DNA of 64,000 nucleotides from positions 62,001 to 126,000 of the forward strand of contig NZ_LFYT02000001.1 of the NCBI RefSeq assembly GCF_001270065.2. Direction: 5' to 3'. This stretch comes from Limnohabitans planktonicus II-D5 (GTDB taxonomy: Bacteria; Pseudomonadota; Gammaproteobacteria; Burkholderiales; Burkholderiaceae_C). Below the pieces are notes generated by a model that had not been told where the DNA came from, did not search any database, and worked only from the letters and a program-made list of their open reading frames with translations. Positions 15,021 through 23,964 of this stretch are shown here, in pieces; the stretch's first letter is position 1; every line of letters begins with the position of its first letter. The translations under genes and the position numbers were made by a program.

Positions 15021-15785
15021 ATGGAAACAGGCGCAATCACACAGTACATCGATGTGGCCCAAATCGTGTTGTACATGTTCTGGGCATTCTTTGCGGGGCT
15101 GATTTATTACCTCTTGCGTGAAAACCACCGCGAGGGCTACCCCATGGATTCGGGCCGCGAAAACGGCCCCAAGATCGAAGGCTGGCCACCCGTGCCCGAG
15201 CCCAAGACTTTCAAGACGCAAGACGGCCACACCTACTTGTCGCCCGATTTGGCCCGCCCTGACGGCACCTACAGCGGCCAACCCACCCACGGCTGGAACG
15301 GCGCACCACTGGAGCCCGTGGGCGATCCGCTGCTGGCAGGCGTTGGCCCAGGTGCCTGGGCCATGCGCGCCGACATCCCCGATGCGGACCCGCACGGTCA
15401 CCCCAAAATCGTGCCCCTGCGCGTAGCGGCTGACCATTCGGTGGCCCAACAAGACGTGGACCCGCGTGGCTTGCCCGTTTGGGGCGCTGACAAGGTCGTG
15501 GCCGGCACCGTGGTGGACCTGTGGGTCGACCGCATGGAGATGATGTTCCGTTACGCCGAAGTGCAACTGGCAGGCTCCGACAAGCGCGTGCTGCTGCCCA
15601 TGACCTTTGCGCGCATCAAGAAAGACGGCACCCATGTGCAGGCCATTTTGGGCCACCAATTTGTGAACGTGCCGCAAACCAAATCGAACGAGCAGATCAC
15701 CTTGCTCGAAGAAGAAAAAATCACCGCCTACTACGGCGCGGGCACCTTGTACGCCACCCCTGAGCGTCAGGAACCCATCATATGA
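15021..15785 (+). CDS. puhA: Photosynthetic reaction centre H subunit
   Basis: A 254-residue protein with one N-terminal membrane helix (about residues 12-32), the LLRENHREGYP segment on the cytoplasmic side, and a soluble PRC-barrel domain (about 125-254) that caps the L/M quinone sites. The start at 15021 follows a perfect AAGGAGA ribosome site at 15009-15015; an upstream in-frame TTG is ignored. The stop overlaps puhB (ATGA). Confidence 0.97.
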   Translation: METGAITQYIDVAQIVLYMFWAFFAGLIYYLLRENHREGYPMDSGRENGPKIEGWPPVPEPKTFKTQDGHTYLSPDLARPDGTYSGQPTHGWNGAPLEPVGDPLLAGVGPGAWAMRADIPDADPHGHPKIVPLRVAADHSVAQQDVDPRGLPVWGADKVVAGTVVDLWVDRMEMMFRYAEVQLAGSDKRVLLPMTFARIKKDGTHVQAILGHQFVNVPQTKSNEQITLLEEEKITAYYGAGTLYATPERQEPII

Positions 15786-16447
15786 AAGCCACCCACGAAC
15801 ACGAGTGGGAAGCCGCACCCGGCCTGCCCAGCGCCCTGCCCAAGGGCGAGCGCGTGGTCTGGCAGGGCGCGCCCGACTGGAAACGTCTGGCCATCCACGC
15901 GTTTCATGTGCGCAAGGTCGCGCTTTACTTCGCGCTCATGCTCGCGGTGCAGGCCATCAACCTCACCGCGCCCGAGGGACGGGTGGATTGGAAGCCTCTG
16001 GTCGTGGCCACCAGCCTCTACGCCCTGGCCTTGACGCTGCTCTTGGGCACCGCCTGGATGTCAGCGCGCAGCACGCTCTACACCCTCACCAACAAGCGCG
16101 TGGTCATGAGGATTGGCATCGTGCTCACGCTGACCTTCAACCTGCCCTTCAAACGCATCGCGGGTGCGTCACTCAAGACACAAGGTGCAGGCACCGGCGA
16201 CATCGCGCTGGCCTTGCACCCTGAAGACCGCATCGGCTGGGCCCACCTGTGGCCACACCAGCGTGCTTGGCATGTGACACAACCCCAACCCACTTTGCGC
16301 TGCGTGCCAGACAGCCAACAAGTGGGTGAGCAACTGCTGAACCTGTGGCGTGCCGAACGTGCGGGCCAAAGCCTGCAGTTGGGGGATTCGCCAGCAACTG
16401 CGCCGGTCAATCAGCCCCACACACCCAACCACGGCATGCTGGCATGA
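15782..16447 (+). CDS. puhB: Photosynthetic complex assembly protein PuhB
   Basis: A 221-residue membrane protein with the LPKGERVVWQGAPDW opening and a bacterial PH-like domain after two or three hydrophobic spans (about residues 45-95). In Rhodobacter PuhB assists reaction-centre assembly. It is coupled to puhA and to puhC by ATGA overlaps on both sides. Confidence 0.93.
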   Translation: MKATHEHEWEAAPGLPSALPKGERVVWQGAPDWKRLAIHAFHVRKVALYFALMLAVQAINLTAPEGRVDWKPLVVATSLYALALTLLLGTAWMSARSTLYTLTNKRVVMRIGIVLTLTFNLPFKRIAGASLKTQGAGTGDIALALHPEDRIGWAHLWPHQRAWHVTQPQPTLRCVPDSQQVGEQLLNLWRAERAGQSLQLGDSPATAPVNQPHTPNHGMLA

Positions 16448-16926
16448 ACACCCTGCCCCAACACGACTGGCAGCCCAGCCGCCCAACGCCGCAGACCCAG
16501 GGCCTGAACCGGCCCATGGCCTGGATCGGCGTGATGCTGCTGGCCATGCTGGTGGCTGTGGGCCTGGCCCGCTGGTCGGGCCTGGACCCACGTACGCCCG
16601 ACGCAGCCGTGCAGTGGCAGCGCGACCTGCAGTTTCGCGACCTGCCCAGTGGCGACATCGCCGTGGTGGACCACCGCTCCGGCCAACAAGTGGCTGTATT
16701 TTCTGGCGAGCAAGGTTTTTTGCGCAGCACCTTACGCGCATTGGCCCGTGAACGCCAGCGCGAAAGCCTGGGCAAAGAAGCCCCCTTTTTATTGATCGGC
16801 CGCACCGACGGCCGCCTGACTTTGCAAGACCCCAGCACCGGCCAGCGAATTGACCTGGAGTCGTTTGGCCCCAGCAACGCGGCGGTGTTTGCCAGTCTGA
16901 GACTGGCCGGCCCAACAGCCCCCTGA
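16444..16926 (+). CDS. puhC: Photosynthetic complex assembly protein PuhC
   Basis: A 160-residue protein with one N-terminal membrane span (about residues 26-43, [16 protein letters not shown]) and a periplasmic domain containing [18 protein letters not shown] and the [15 protein letters not shown] ending typical of PuhC. PuhC supports LH1 and reaction-centre organisation. The start is set by the ATGA overlap with puhB. A longer in-frame extension upstream would run deep into puhB and is rejected. Confidence 0.9.
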   Translation: MNTLPQHDWQPSRPTPQTQGLNRPMAWIGVMLLAMLVAVGLARWSGLDPRTPDAAVQWQRDLQFRDLPSGDIAVVDHRSGQQVAVFSGEQGFLRSTLRALARERQRESLGKEAPFLLIGRTDGRLTLQDPSTGQRIDLESFGPSNAAVFASLRLAGPTAP

Positions 16927-16955
16927 CCTTGAATTTTTCTGCACCGGAGAACCCC

Positions 16956-18038
16956 ATGACCGCCACCGTTGTCCACACCATCGAAACCGCTGAAGATGCC
17001 AACAAAAAGGCCGTGCACGACGACATGATCAGCCCGCGTTTCTACACCACCGACTTCGCCGCCATGGACCGCATCAGCGTCGAACCCGTGCGCGCCGAAT
17101 GGGACAGGATGATGGCCGAGTACGAGGGCGACAACAACCACGACCACTTCCAGCGCGACGAAGCGTTTGCGGGCGAAGTGGCCGCGGGCATGGCCAGCCT
17201 GTCGCCCGAGATGCGCCAGGAGTTCATGGACTTTCTGGTCAGCTCACTCACGTCAGAGTTTTCGGGTTGCGTGCTCTACAACGAGATTCGCAAGAACGTC
17301 ACCAACCCCGACATCAAGCAGCTCATGACCTACTTGGCGCGCGACGAATCGCGCCACGCGGGCTTCATCAACCTGTCGCTGCGCGACTTCAACTTAGGCA
17401 TTGACCTGGGCAATTTGAAGCGCACCAAGAAGTACACCTTCTTCAAGCCCAAATACATTTACTACGCGACCTACCTGTCGGAAAAGATTGGTTACGCCCG
17501 CTACATCACCATCTTCCGCCAGCTCGAAAAGCACCCCGAAAAACGCTTTCACCCCATCTTTCGCTGGTTCGAGCTGTGGTGCAACGACGAGTTCCGCCAC
17601 GGCGAATCGTTTGCGCTGATCATGCGCGCCAACCCCAAATTGCTCAGCGGCGGCAACAAGCTCTGGATTCGCTTTTTCTTGCTGGCCGTGTACGCCACCA
17701 TGTACGTGCGCGACCACACCCGCCCCATGCTGCACGAAGCCATGGGCCTGGATTCGAGTGAATACGACTACCAGGTCTTTCGCATCACCACCGAGATCAC
17801 CAAGCAGGTCTTCCCGCTGGCGCTTGACACCGACCACCCCGACTTCCGCCGAGGCCTGGAGCGCCTGTTTGCCCTGTCGCAAGCCATGGCCAAAGCCAAG
17901 GCCCGAGGCGGCGTGGTGGGTAAATTGCAGCAAGGCGTCTGCGCCGTGAAAGCCGCCGCCACCTTTGCGCGCCTGTACTTAATGCCCGTCATTCAACAAG
18001 ACCTGTCGCCCCAAGTGCGCATGGAACCGGCATGGTGA
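16956..18038 (+). CDS. acsF: Oxygen-dependent Mg-protoporphyrin IX monomethyl ester cyclase
   Basis: A 360-residue diiron enzyme that forms the isocyclic ring of the pigment using O2. Two carboxylate/histidine iron motifs are visible, [10 protein letters not shown] (about residue 140) and [11 protein letters not shown] (about 213). The ATG at 16956 follows a CGGAGA ribosome site. No oxygen-independent bchE is in the window, which points to aerobic pigment synthesis. The end overlaps puhE by 7 bases. Confidence 0.96.
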   Translation: MTATVVHTIETAEDANKKAVHDDMISPRFYTTDFAAMDRISVEPVRAEWDRMMAEYEGDNNHDHFQRDEAFAGEVAAGMASLSPEMRQEFMDFLVSSLTSEFSGCVLYNEIRKNVTNPDIKQLMTYLARDESRHAGFINLSLRDFNLGIDLGNLKRTKKYTFFKPKYIYYATYLSEKIGYARYITIFRQLEKHPEKRFHPIFRWFELWCNDEFRHGESFALIMRANPKLLSGGNKLWIRFFLLAVYATMYVRDHTRPMLHEAMGLDSSEYDYQVFRITTEITKQVFPLALDTDHPDFRRGLERLFALSQAMAKAKARGGVVGKLQQGVCAVKAAATFARLYLMPVIQQDLSPQVRMEPAW

Positions 18039-18817
18039 ATGAAGTGGTCTGGGCCTGCGTGTTCACGGCCCTGTGCTGGTGGCTCGGCACGGGCGTGATC
18101 CTGTGGCTCGACCGGCTGCCTGCGCGCAGCTTTCGTTTCAGCCTGGCGGGTTGGACGGTGCTTTTGGCTTTGAGTTTTTGGGGCGTGGCCCACAGCATGC
18201 AAGAGGTCAGCGTGTTCAACGCCTACCTCGCTTTTGGCAGCGTGATCCTGATGTGGGGCTGGCACGAGCTGGCTTTTTTGACCGGCTGGATCACCGGTCC
18301 GCGCAAAACCCCATTGGACCCCGGCACCACAGGGTGGCCGCGTTTTGTGCAATCGGTGCAGGTCATGCTCTACCACGAGCTGGCCTTGCTGGCCAATTTC
18401 GCCGTGCTGTGGTGGATGCAAGAGCGTCAGCCCAGCCATGTGGCCATTTGCACCTTTGCGCTGCTGTGGTGCATGCGCCTGTCGGCCAAGCTGAATTTGT
18501 TTTTTGGCGTGCCCCAAAACGGCGCGCAATACCTGCCCGCGCACTTGGTCTACCTGGCCAGTTATTTCCGTACCACCAGCGGCATGTCGCTGTGGTTCGT
18601 GCTCTCGATGGGCGTGGCCATGGGCACCTGGTTCTGGCTGGTCTGGCTCGCCCAGCAAGGCGCTGTGGCCATCACCACCGGCTGGGTCATGCTGGCCACT
18701 TTGCTGGGCCTCGCGATCGTTGAACACGTCATCATGATTTTTCCTTGGCCACTGGAGCGGCTGTGGGGTTGGGCCATGGGCCAGACCCGCAAACCGGCTT
18801 TGACCACACCCCCTTGA
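18032..18817 (+). CDS. puhE: Photosynthetic complex assembly protein PuhE (DUF3623)
   Basis: A 261-residue multi-span membrane protein. The segments [38 protein letters not shown] and [18 protein letters not shown] are characteristic of PuhE, which lies after acsF or puhC in many PGCs and influences pigment production and core assembly. Its biochemical role is not known. The start overlaps the acsF stop. Confidence 0.92.
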   Translation: MVNEVVWACVFTALCWWLGTGVILWLDRLPARSFRFSLAGWTVLLALSFWGVAHSMQEVSVFNAYLAFGSVILMWGWHELAFLTGWITGPRKTPLDPGTTGWPRFVQSVQVMLYHELALLANFAVLWWMQERQPSHVAICTFALLWCMRLSAKLNLFFGVPQNGAQYLPAHLVYLASYFRTTSGMSLWFVLSMGVAMGTWFWLVWLAQQGAVAITTGWVMLATLLGLAIVEHVIMIFPWPLERLWGWAMGQTRKPALTTPP

Positions 18818-18825
18818 AGGCCAAC

Positions 18826-20403
18826 ATGAACACCTTGACCCTCACCCCCGCCCTGCGTGCCGATGGCTTTGGCACACCCAGCACCCCTCAACGCCCCCAT
18901 GCAGGCGAGATGGATAGCACCCGTCAGCGCCCAGTGGCGGTGGTCATTGGCAGCGGTTTTGGCGGCCTGGCCGCAGCGATTCGCCTGAGCGTCAAGGGCT
19001 ACGAGGTCAAGGTGTTTGAAAAACTCGACGCCCCCGGAGGCCGTGCCTATGTGCACCACCAGGACGGCTTCACGTTTGATGCGGGCCCCACGATCATCAC
19101 CGCGCCCTTTTTGCTCGAAGAGCTGTGGGCGCTGTGCGGCAAAAGCTTTGCGGACGACGTGAAGCTGGTCGCCATGGACCCGTTTTACCGCGTGCGATTT
19201 TCAGACGGCACCTGGTTTGACTACAACGGCGACCCCGAGCACATGCGCGCCGAAGTCGCCCGCTTTGAACCGGCTGACCTGCCCGGCTACGAACGCTTTT
19301 TGGAAGAAGCCGAGCGCTGCAAAACCCTGGGTTTTGAAGGCATGGGCGACATGGCCTTTGACAAGGTCAGCGACCTGATGGCCGCCATCCCCGACTTTTT
19401 GCGCATGGGCGCTTGGCGCAGCCTGTACAGCCTGGTGGCCAAACACATGCGCAACGACAAGCTGCGCACCGTGATGAGCTTTCACCCGCTTTTGATCGGT
19501 GGCAACCCCTTTGCCGTGACCTGCGCTTATGCGCTGATCAACTCGCTGGAGCGCACCTGGGGTGTGCACTCGGCCATGGGCGGCACCGGGGCGATTGTCA
19601 AAGGATTGGTCGGCTTGCTGCAGGAGCGCGGCGTCCCCCTGCGTTGCAACGCGCCCGTCACACAAATCCGCATCGAAAACGGCCGTGCCTGTGGCATCGA
19701 ATTACAAAGCGGTGAGTTCGTGCCCGCCGACATCGTGGTCAGCAACGGCGACACCGCCTGGACCTACAAAAACCTGGTCGCGCCTGAGCACCGCCGCGTT
19801 TGGACCGACCGCAAGATCGCCAACGGCAAATACTCCATGGGCCTGTTCGTTTGGTACTTCGGCACCTCCAAACAGTACAAAGACGTGCCACACCACATGA
19901 TGGTGCTGGGCCCGCGCTACAAAGGCCTGCTGCAAGACATCTTCAACAAGCACAAACTGGCCGAAGACTTCAGCCTGTATTTGCACCGCCCCACCGCCAC
20001 CGACCCTTCGTTGGCGCCCGAAGGCTGCGACACCTTTTATGTGCTCTCGCCCGTGCCCCACCTGGACAGTGGCACCGACTGGCCCGCCTTTGCCGAGACC
20101 TACCGCGCAGCCATTGCCGAGAGCCTGGAAGCCAGCGTGTTGCCCGGTCTGCAGGGCAGCATCGTGACCAGCAAGGTCAGCACACCGCAAGATTTTCAGG
20201 ACAACTTGTGGTCTTACAAAGGCGCGGGCTTTGGCCTGGAGCCCCTGCTGCTGCAAAGCGCGTGGTTCCGCCCCCACAACCGCAGCGAGGATGTGCCGGG
20301 CCTGTTTGTGGTGGGTGCCAGCACCCACCCGGGCGCGGGCGTGCCGGGTGTGCTCATGTCGGCCAAAGCTTTGGAATCGGTGGTCCCCCATGTCAAGGTC
20401 TGA
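18826..20403 (+). CDS. crtI: Phytoene desaturase CrtI
   Basis: A 525-residue FAD-dependent desaturase that turns phytoene into neurosporene or lycopene. The dinucleotide motif VVIGSGFGGLAAAIRLS is at about residues 40-56 and the C-terminal FVVGASTHPGAGVPGVLMSAK motif is intact. The start at 18826 follows GAAGG; about 35 residues precede the FAD motif, slightly more than usual. The 3' end overlaps crtB by 14 bases. Given the crtA, crtC and crtD genes, a neurosporene product feeding the spheroidene branch is likely. Confidence 0.96.
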   Translation: MNTLTLTPALRADGFGTPSTPQRPHAGEMDSTRQRPVAVVIGSGFGGLAAAIRLSVKGYEVKVFEKLDAPGGRAYVHHQDGFTFDAGPTIITAPFLLEELWALCGKSFADDVKLVAMDPFYRVRFSDGTWFDYNGDPEHMRAEVARFEPADLPGYERFLEEAERCKTLGFEGMGDMAFDKVSDLMAAIPDFLRMGAWRSLYSLVAKHMRNDKLRTVMSFHPLLIGGNPFAVTCAYALINSLERTWGVHSAMGGTGAIVKGLVGLLQERGVPLRCNAPVTQIRIENGRACGIELQSGEFVPADIVVSNGDTAWTYKNLVAPEHRRVWTDRKIANGKYSMGLFVWYFGTSKQYKDVPHHMMVLGPRYKGLLQDIFNKHKLAEDFSLYLHRPTATDPSLAPEGCDTFYVLSPVPHLDSGTDWPAFAETYRAAIAESLEASVLPGLQGSIVTSKVSTPQDFQDNLWSYKGAGFGLEPLLLQSAWFRPHNRSEDVPGLFVVGASTHPGAGVPGVLMSAKALESVVPHVKV

Positions 20404-21484
20404 ACGCACCCCCAACGCCGTCAGTTTGCAAGAACTCGACTTCGACTCGCAAGACCTGCAGGCCTGCGTGGCCATGATGCAGGGCGGCTCCAAAACCTTT
20501 TTTGCCGCCAGCCGCCTGCTGCCGCCGCGTGTGCGCACGGCGGCCATCGCGCTCTACGCCTTTTGCCGCGTGGCCGATGACCTGGTGGACGAAGCCGCTG
20601 CGGGCGACACCCCGCTCGATGTGCTGCAAAAGCGCCTGGACGCCATCTATGCCGGTACCCCGCACGACCATGTGGAAGACCATGCGCTGAGCCTGGTGGT
20701 GCAGCAGTACAAACTGCCGCGCCATTTGCTGGACGCGCTCATCGAAGGCTTTGCCTGGGATGCCGGGGGCCGCACTTACGACAGCATCGAAGACCTGCAC
20801 GCCTATGGCGCCCGCGTGGCGGGCAGCGTGGGCGCGATGATGAGCTGGATCATGGGCCCGCAAAGCATGGACACCCTGGCCCGCGCCTGCGAACTGGGCG
20901 TGGCCATGCAGCTCACCAACATCGCCCGCGACGTGGGACACGACGCCAGCATCGGCCGCCTGTACCTGCCGCGCCGCTGGCTGGTGGAAGCCGGTGTTCA
21001 GCCCGAAGCCTGGATGGCCCAACCCACCTTCACCCCCGCCATCGCGCTGGTGGTGACGCGTTTGCTCGACGAGGCCGACCGCCTGTACAAGCAAGCGCAT
21101 TCGGGCATTGCCGCCTTGCCGCCCGACTGCCGCGCCGCCATTTGCGCGGCCAGCATGATCTACGCCGAGATTGGCCACCAGCTGCGCCGCGAGGGCCTGG
21201 ACTCGGTGAACAAACGCACGGTGGTCAGCACCACGCGCAAGCTCATGCTGCTGGCCAGCGCCTGGACCCAGGTGCACTGGATACGGGTGGCCGACCACAA
21301 CCCAGAGCCGCTGGCCGCCATCGTGGGCCTGGTGCAAGGCTGCCGCGACGCCGCCCAGCAAACGGGCAACAAAGCGTATTTCCCAAACCGGGCCATGCCC
21401 CAGCGCGTGGCCTGGATGCTGAACTTGTTCGAACGCCGTGAGACCGAGCGCCTGGACCGCAACGCACTGCGTCAAAATTCATGA
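20390..21484 (+). CDS. crtB: Phytoene synthase CrtB
   Basis: A 364-residue squalene/phytoene synthase that joins two geranylgeranyl diphosphates (made by CrtE). The first aspartate-rich motif ADDLVDE (about residue 63) and second motif NIARDVGHD (about 182) are intact. The start lies within the last codons of crtI, giving coupled translation. Longer upstream frames overlap crtI and are discounted. A BLUF gene follows 24 bases downstream. Confidence 0.95.
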   Translation: MSRSERTPNAVSLQELDFDSQDLQACVAMMQGGSKTFFAASRLLPPRVRTAAIALYAFCRVADDLVDEAAAGDTPLDVLQKRLDAIYAGTPHDHVEDHALSLVVQQYKLPRHLLDALIEGFAWDAGGRTYDSIEDLHAYGARVAGSVGAMMSWIMGPQSMDTLARACELGVAMQLTNIARDVGHDASIGRLYLPRRWLVEAGVQPEAWMAQPTFTPAIALVVTRLLDEADRLYKQAHSGIAALPPDCRAAICAASMIYAEIGHQLRREGLDSVNKRTVVSTTRKLMLLASAWTQVHWIRVADHNPEPLAAIVGLVQGCRDAAQQTGNKAYFPNRAMPQRVAWMLNLFERRETERLDRNALRQNS

Positions 21485-21508
21485 GCCCAGCACCATGAGC
21501 ACAAGACC

Positions 21509-21952
21509 ATGAGGGTGCCCAGCCACAGCATCAACGTGCGCCTGCTGTACGTGAGCCGCGCCGTCGGCCCGCAAACCACAACCATGACCACGAGCATCCT
21601 GGCGCAAGCCCAAGCCCACAACGCCGTGCAAGGCATCACCGGCGTGCTGTGCCAAGGCCAAGGCTTTTTCTTTCAGGTCATTGAGGGCGAACGCAGCCGC
21701 GTGAACGCCCTGTACCGCCGCATCAGCGCCGACAACCGCCACCAGGACGTGGAAATCCTGCACTACGAAGAAATCCACGAACGCCGCTTTGGCCAATGGT
21801 CCATGGCACTGGTGCACCTGTCGGTGGACGACCCCATGGTCAAACTGCAGCACCCCGACTTCGACCCCTACTCCGCATCAGGCCCACAGGTCATGCAGCA
21901 GGTGCTGGACCTGCTGGAATCGGGACAACCGATTCGGATGCCTGCGGCTTGA
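21509..21952 (+). CDS. Stand-alone BLUF blue-light receptor protein at the end of the bch-puh-crtIB operon
   Basis: A 147-residue protein made almost entirely of one BLUF domain, a flavin (FAD) blue-light sensor. Key residues align with AppA at a constant offset of seven: Tyr14 (AppA Y21, LLYVSRA), Asn38 (N45), Gln56 (Q63, FFQVIEG), Trp97 (W104) and Met99 (M106, QWSMA), so a working photocycle is expected. There is no output domain; about 35 C-terminal residues follow. It is co-directional with crtB after 24 bases and converges on the flavin reductase gene. AppA combines a BLUF with a SCHIC domain to antagonise PpsR; here the SCHIC part is separate (ppaA). A role as light input to PpaA/PpsR is inference. 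Confidence 0.92.
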   Translation: MRVPSHSINVRLLYVSRAVGPQTTTMTTSILAQAQAHNAVQGITGVLCQGQGFFFQVIEGERSRVNALYRRISADNRHQDVEILHYEEIHERRFGQWSMALVHLSVDDPMVKLQHPDFDPYSASGPQVMQQVLDLLESGQPIRMPAA

Positions 21953-21965
21953 CACGCCGGCCACT

Positions 21966-22607
21966 TCACATCTGATCAATCGCTGTGTTGACCGACGGCG
22001 CTTCGCCCGGCTTGTCCGACAGTGAAAACCGGTCATCGGTTCGGGTGTAAAAACTCGCGCCGAAGCGGGCCACTGGCTTGTAGTCGCGCAGGTTGACGCG
22101 CCAGGCTTCGGTGTCGATCAAGCCCTCTCGGGCGGCCAGCCACTGGATGCGGCCGATGAAGACGTAGCGGCTGGGGGTTTCGAGTTTTTCGTGCAGCACG
22201 CACTCAAAAGCAATGGGCGCCTCCTGGATGCGCGGTGGTGTCACCGTGCGGGAGGGCACAGGCGTCAGGCCCACGGTGGTCAGCTCACTCACATCAGAAG
22301 GCATGGACTCGCCACAGTGGTGCATTTTTTGCGCCATGGGCTCGTCGGACATGTGCACCACAAACTGGCCGTTGTGCAAGATGTTGGCAGCGGTGTCTTT
22401 GAGGCGGCCGTCTTGCAGGCGGTTGATGCTGATCATCAGGATGGGCGGGTCTTCACCAATCATGTTGAACATGGAAAACGGCGCGGCATTGATCACCCCG
22501 TTGGCCCCGAGGGTGGTCACCAGGGCGATGGGACGGGGCACGATCAGGCTGGCCATGAGCTTGTAGCGCTGGTAGCTGCTGATCTGGTCAAAGTCGACTT
22601 CGGTCAT
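21966..22607 (-). CDS. Flavin reductase family protein (FMN-binding split barrel)
   Basis: A 213-residue protein of the flavin reductase-like/DIM6-NTAB type, with the opening LMASLIVPRPIALVTT and the FMN-binding NAAPFSMFNMIGEDPP segment (about residues 40-55). Such proteins reduce or bind FMN as partners of oxygenases or other enzymes; the substrate partner is not evident here. The ATG at 22607 is used; an upstream TTG is less likely. It converges with the BLUF gene 13 bases away. No link to photosynthesis is shown. Confidence 0.85.
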   Translation of the reverse strand: MTEVDFDQISSYQRYKLMASLIVPRPIALVTTLGANGVINAAPFSMFNMIGEDPPILMISINRLQDGRLKDTAANILHNGQFVVHMSDEPMAQKMHHCGESMPSDVSELTTVGLTPVPSRTVTPPRIQEAPIAFECVLHEKLETPSRYVFIGRIQWLAAREGLIDTEAWRVNLRDYKPVARFGASFYTRTDDRFSLSDKPGEAPSVNTAIDQM

Positions 22608-22643
22608 GGGGGTTCCACAAGGTGCGGGTGAAGGATGGGGCAA

Positions 22644-22688
22644 GAAAAAAACGGCAGCACCCAGTCTAGTCCTCGCTGGATGCTGCCG
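22644..22688 (-). terminator. Rho-independent terminator of the Bug-protein gene
   Basis: The arms CGGCAGCA (22652-22659) and TGCTGCCG (22681-22688), extended by a CCAG/CTGG pair, form a hairpin followed on the minus strand by a run of seven T (22645-22651). It lies 33 bases beyond the stop of the minus-strand gene at 22721. Confidence 0.85.
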
Positions 22689-22720
22689 CCGGGTGGTGGC
22701 GTGAAAGCCTTGGCTGGCGC

Positions 22721-23701
22721 TCAGGCGATCACTTCGACCTTGGCACGTTTGGCCACTGCGCTCCAGCTGGAGATTTGCGTCTGGATGAGCTTGACGAAAT
22801 CATCCCCCACCACCGGTGTTTTGCGCGGCAGGGTTTGAACCTCTTCCAGTCGCGCCATCACGTCGGGCTTGGCCAGGATTTCAGGGATGAGTGAGGTCAG
22901 GCGCTGCGCAATGGGTGGGGGCAAATTTTTGGGCGCAGACAGGCCTAGCCACTGAGAGCCGGTGAGCGAGCCATAGCCCAACTCGGCAAAGGTGGGGATG
23001 TTGGGAAATGCCGCCATGCGGTTGGGCGTGGACACCGCCAAGGCGCGCAGCGAGCCGGCCTTGAGCTGGTTGACGTTGGTGGTGACGGGGTCAAACACGC
23101 TGTCGATCTGGCCGCCCAGCAGGTCTTGCATGGCCGGGGCGCTGCCTTGGTAAGGCACATGGTCGTGCTCACTGGCCTGGCCTTCGATTTTGAGCAGCTC
23201 GCCATACAGGTGGTTGGCCGAGCCGATGCCCGAGGTGCCAAATCGCACGGGTTTGGACTTGGCTGCGTTCACATACTGCGCCAGCGTTTGGTAAGGCGAC
23301 TGGGCCCGCACCAGCAGCAGCATGGGCGCTTCGACCAGCATGCCCATGTGGGTGAAATCGTTGACCGGATCGAAAGGCATGGTGCGGCGCGTGGCGGTGG
23401 CATAGATGTGAACCGAGGCATGACTGACGAGCAAACTGTAGCCGTCGGCAGCTTGGCGTGCAGCGAATTCGGTACCGATCAAACCACCCGCGCCCGCACG
23501 GTTGTCCACCACTACGGTTTGCGACAAAGCGCTCGAGAGGTGCGGCGCCATCATCCGCGCCACAGTGTCCACCAAGCCGCCCGGTGGGTATTGGCAGATC
23601 AAGCGGATCGGGCCTTTGCTGGGCCAGGCAGAGGACTGGGCGTGGACCCACGGGGCGGCCAATGTGGCAGCACCGGCGGCCAGTAATTCACGACGTTTCA
23701 T
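22721..23701 (-). CDS. Bug-family (TctC-like) extracytoplasmic solute-binding protein
   Basis: A 326-residue periplasmic binding protein with a Tat-like signal (MKRRELLAAGAATLAAPWVHA, cleavage after AHA-like site near residue 22) and the Bug-family blocks ICQYPPGGLVDTVARM and VVVDNRAGAGGLIGTEFAA. Bug proteins bind carboxylates and are extremely numerous in Burkholderiales, often without adjacent permeases; none is seen here. The ATG at 23701 follows AAGGAG. It diverges from a racemase-family gene across a region with repeated operator-like elements. Ligand unknown. Confidence 0.9.
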   Translation of the reverse strand: MKRRELLAAGAATLAAPWVHAQSSAWPSKGPIRLICQYPPGGLVDTVARMMAPHLSSALSQTVVVDNRAGAGGLIGTEFAARQAADGYSLLVSHASVHIYATATRRTMPFDPVNDFTHMGMLVEAPMLLLVRAQSPYQTLAQYVNAAKSKPVRFGTSGIGSANHLYGELLKIEGQASEHDHVPYQGSAPAMQDLLGGQIDSVFDPVTTNVNQLKAGSLRALAVSTPNRMAAFPNIPTFAELGYGSLTGSQWLGLSAPKNLPPPIAQRLTSLIPEILAKPDVMARLEEVQTLPRKTPVVGDDFVKLIQTQISSWSAVAKRAKVEVIA

Positions 23702-23865
23702 GGAGACTCCTTGAGCAAGCAGGGTTGAAAACAAGGGAATGGGCCATCACCCATCCTGATCCCCTCCATGCACAAGGTGTGCCAACCCGGCCCGATTGAT
23801 GCTTTGCAGAGGTCTCCACCATCCACAGCACAAAGGAGCACCCCGATCAAGCCCGACATTCACCA

Positions 23866-23930
23866 CCCCAAAACAGGGACAGCATCACAGGCCGCCCTGT
23901 TTTGAAACAACTCTTTGCCCTGTTTTGGGG
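23866..23930. promoter_or_regulatory. Operator-like triple repeat of CCCTGTTTTG between divergent genes
   Basis: CCCCAAAACAGGG at 23866-23878 is the exact reverse complement of CCCTGTTTTGGGG at 23918-23930, and a third copy CCCTGTTTTG lies at 23895-23904, 23 bases before the last copy. The cluster sits in the 263-base divergent region between the Bug-protein and racemase genes and probably binds a regulator of both. The regulator is not identified. Confidence 0.55.
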
Positions 23931-23964
23931 CACCGGCCCAACCATTGAAAGAGGAACACCCGAC

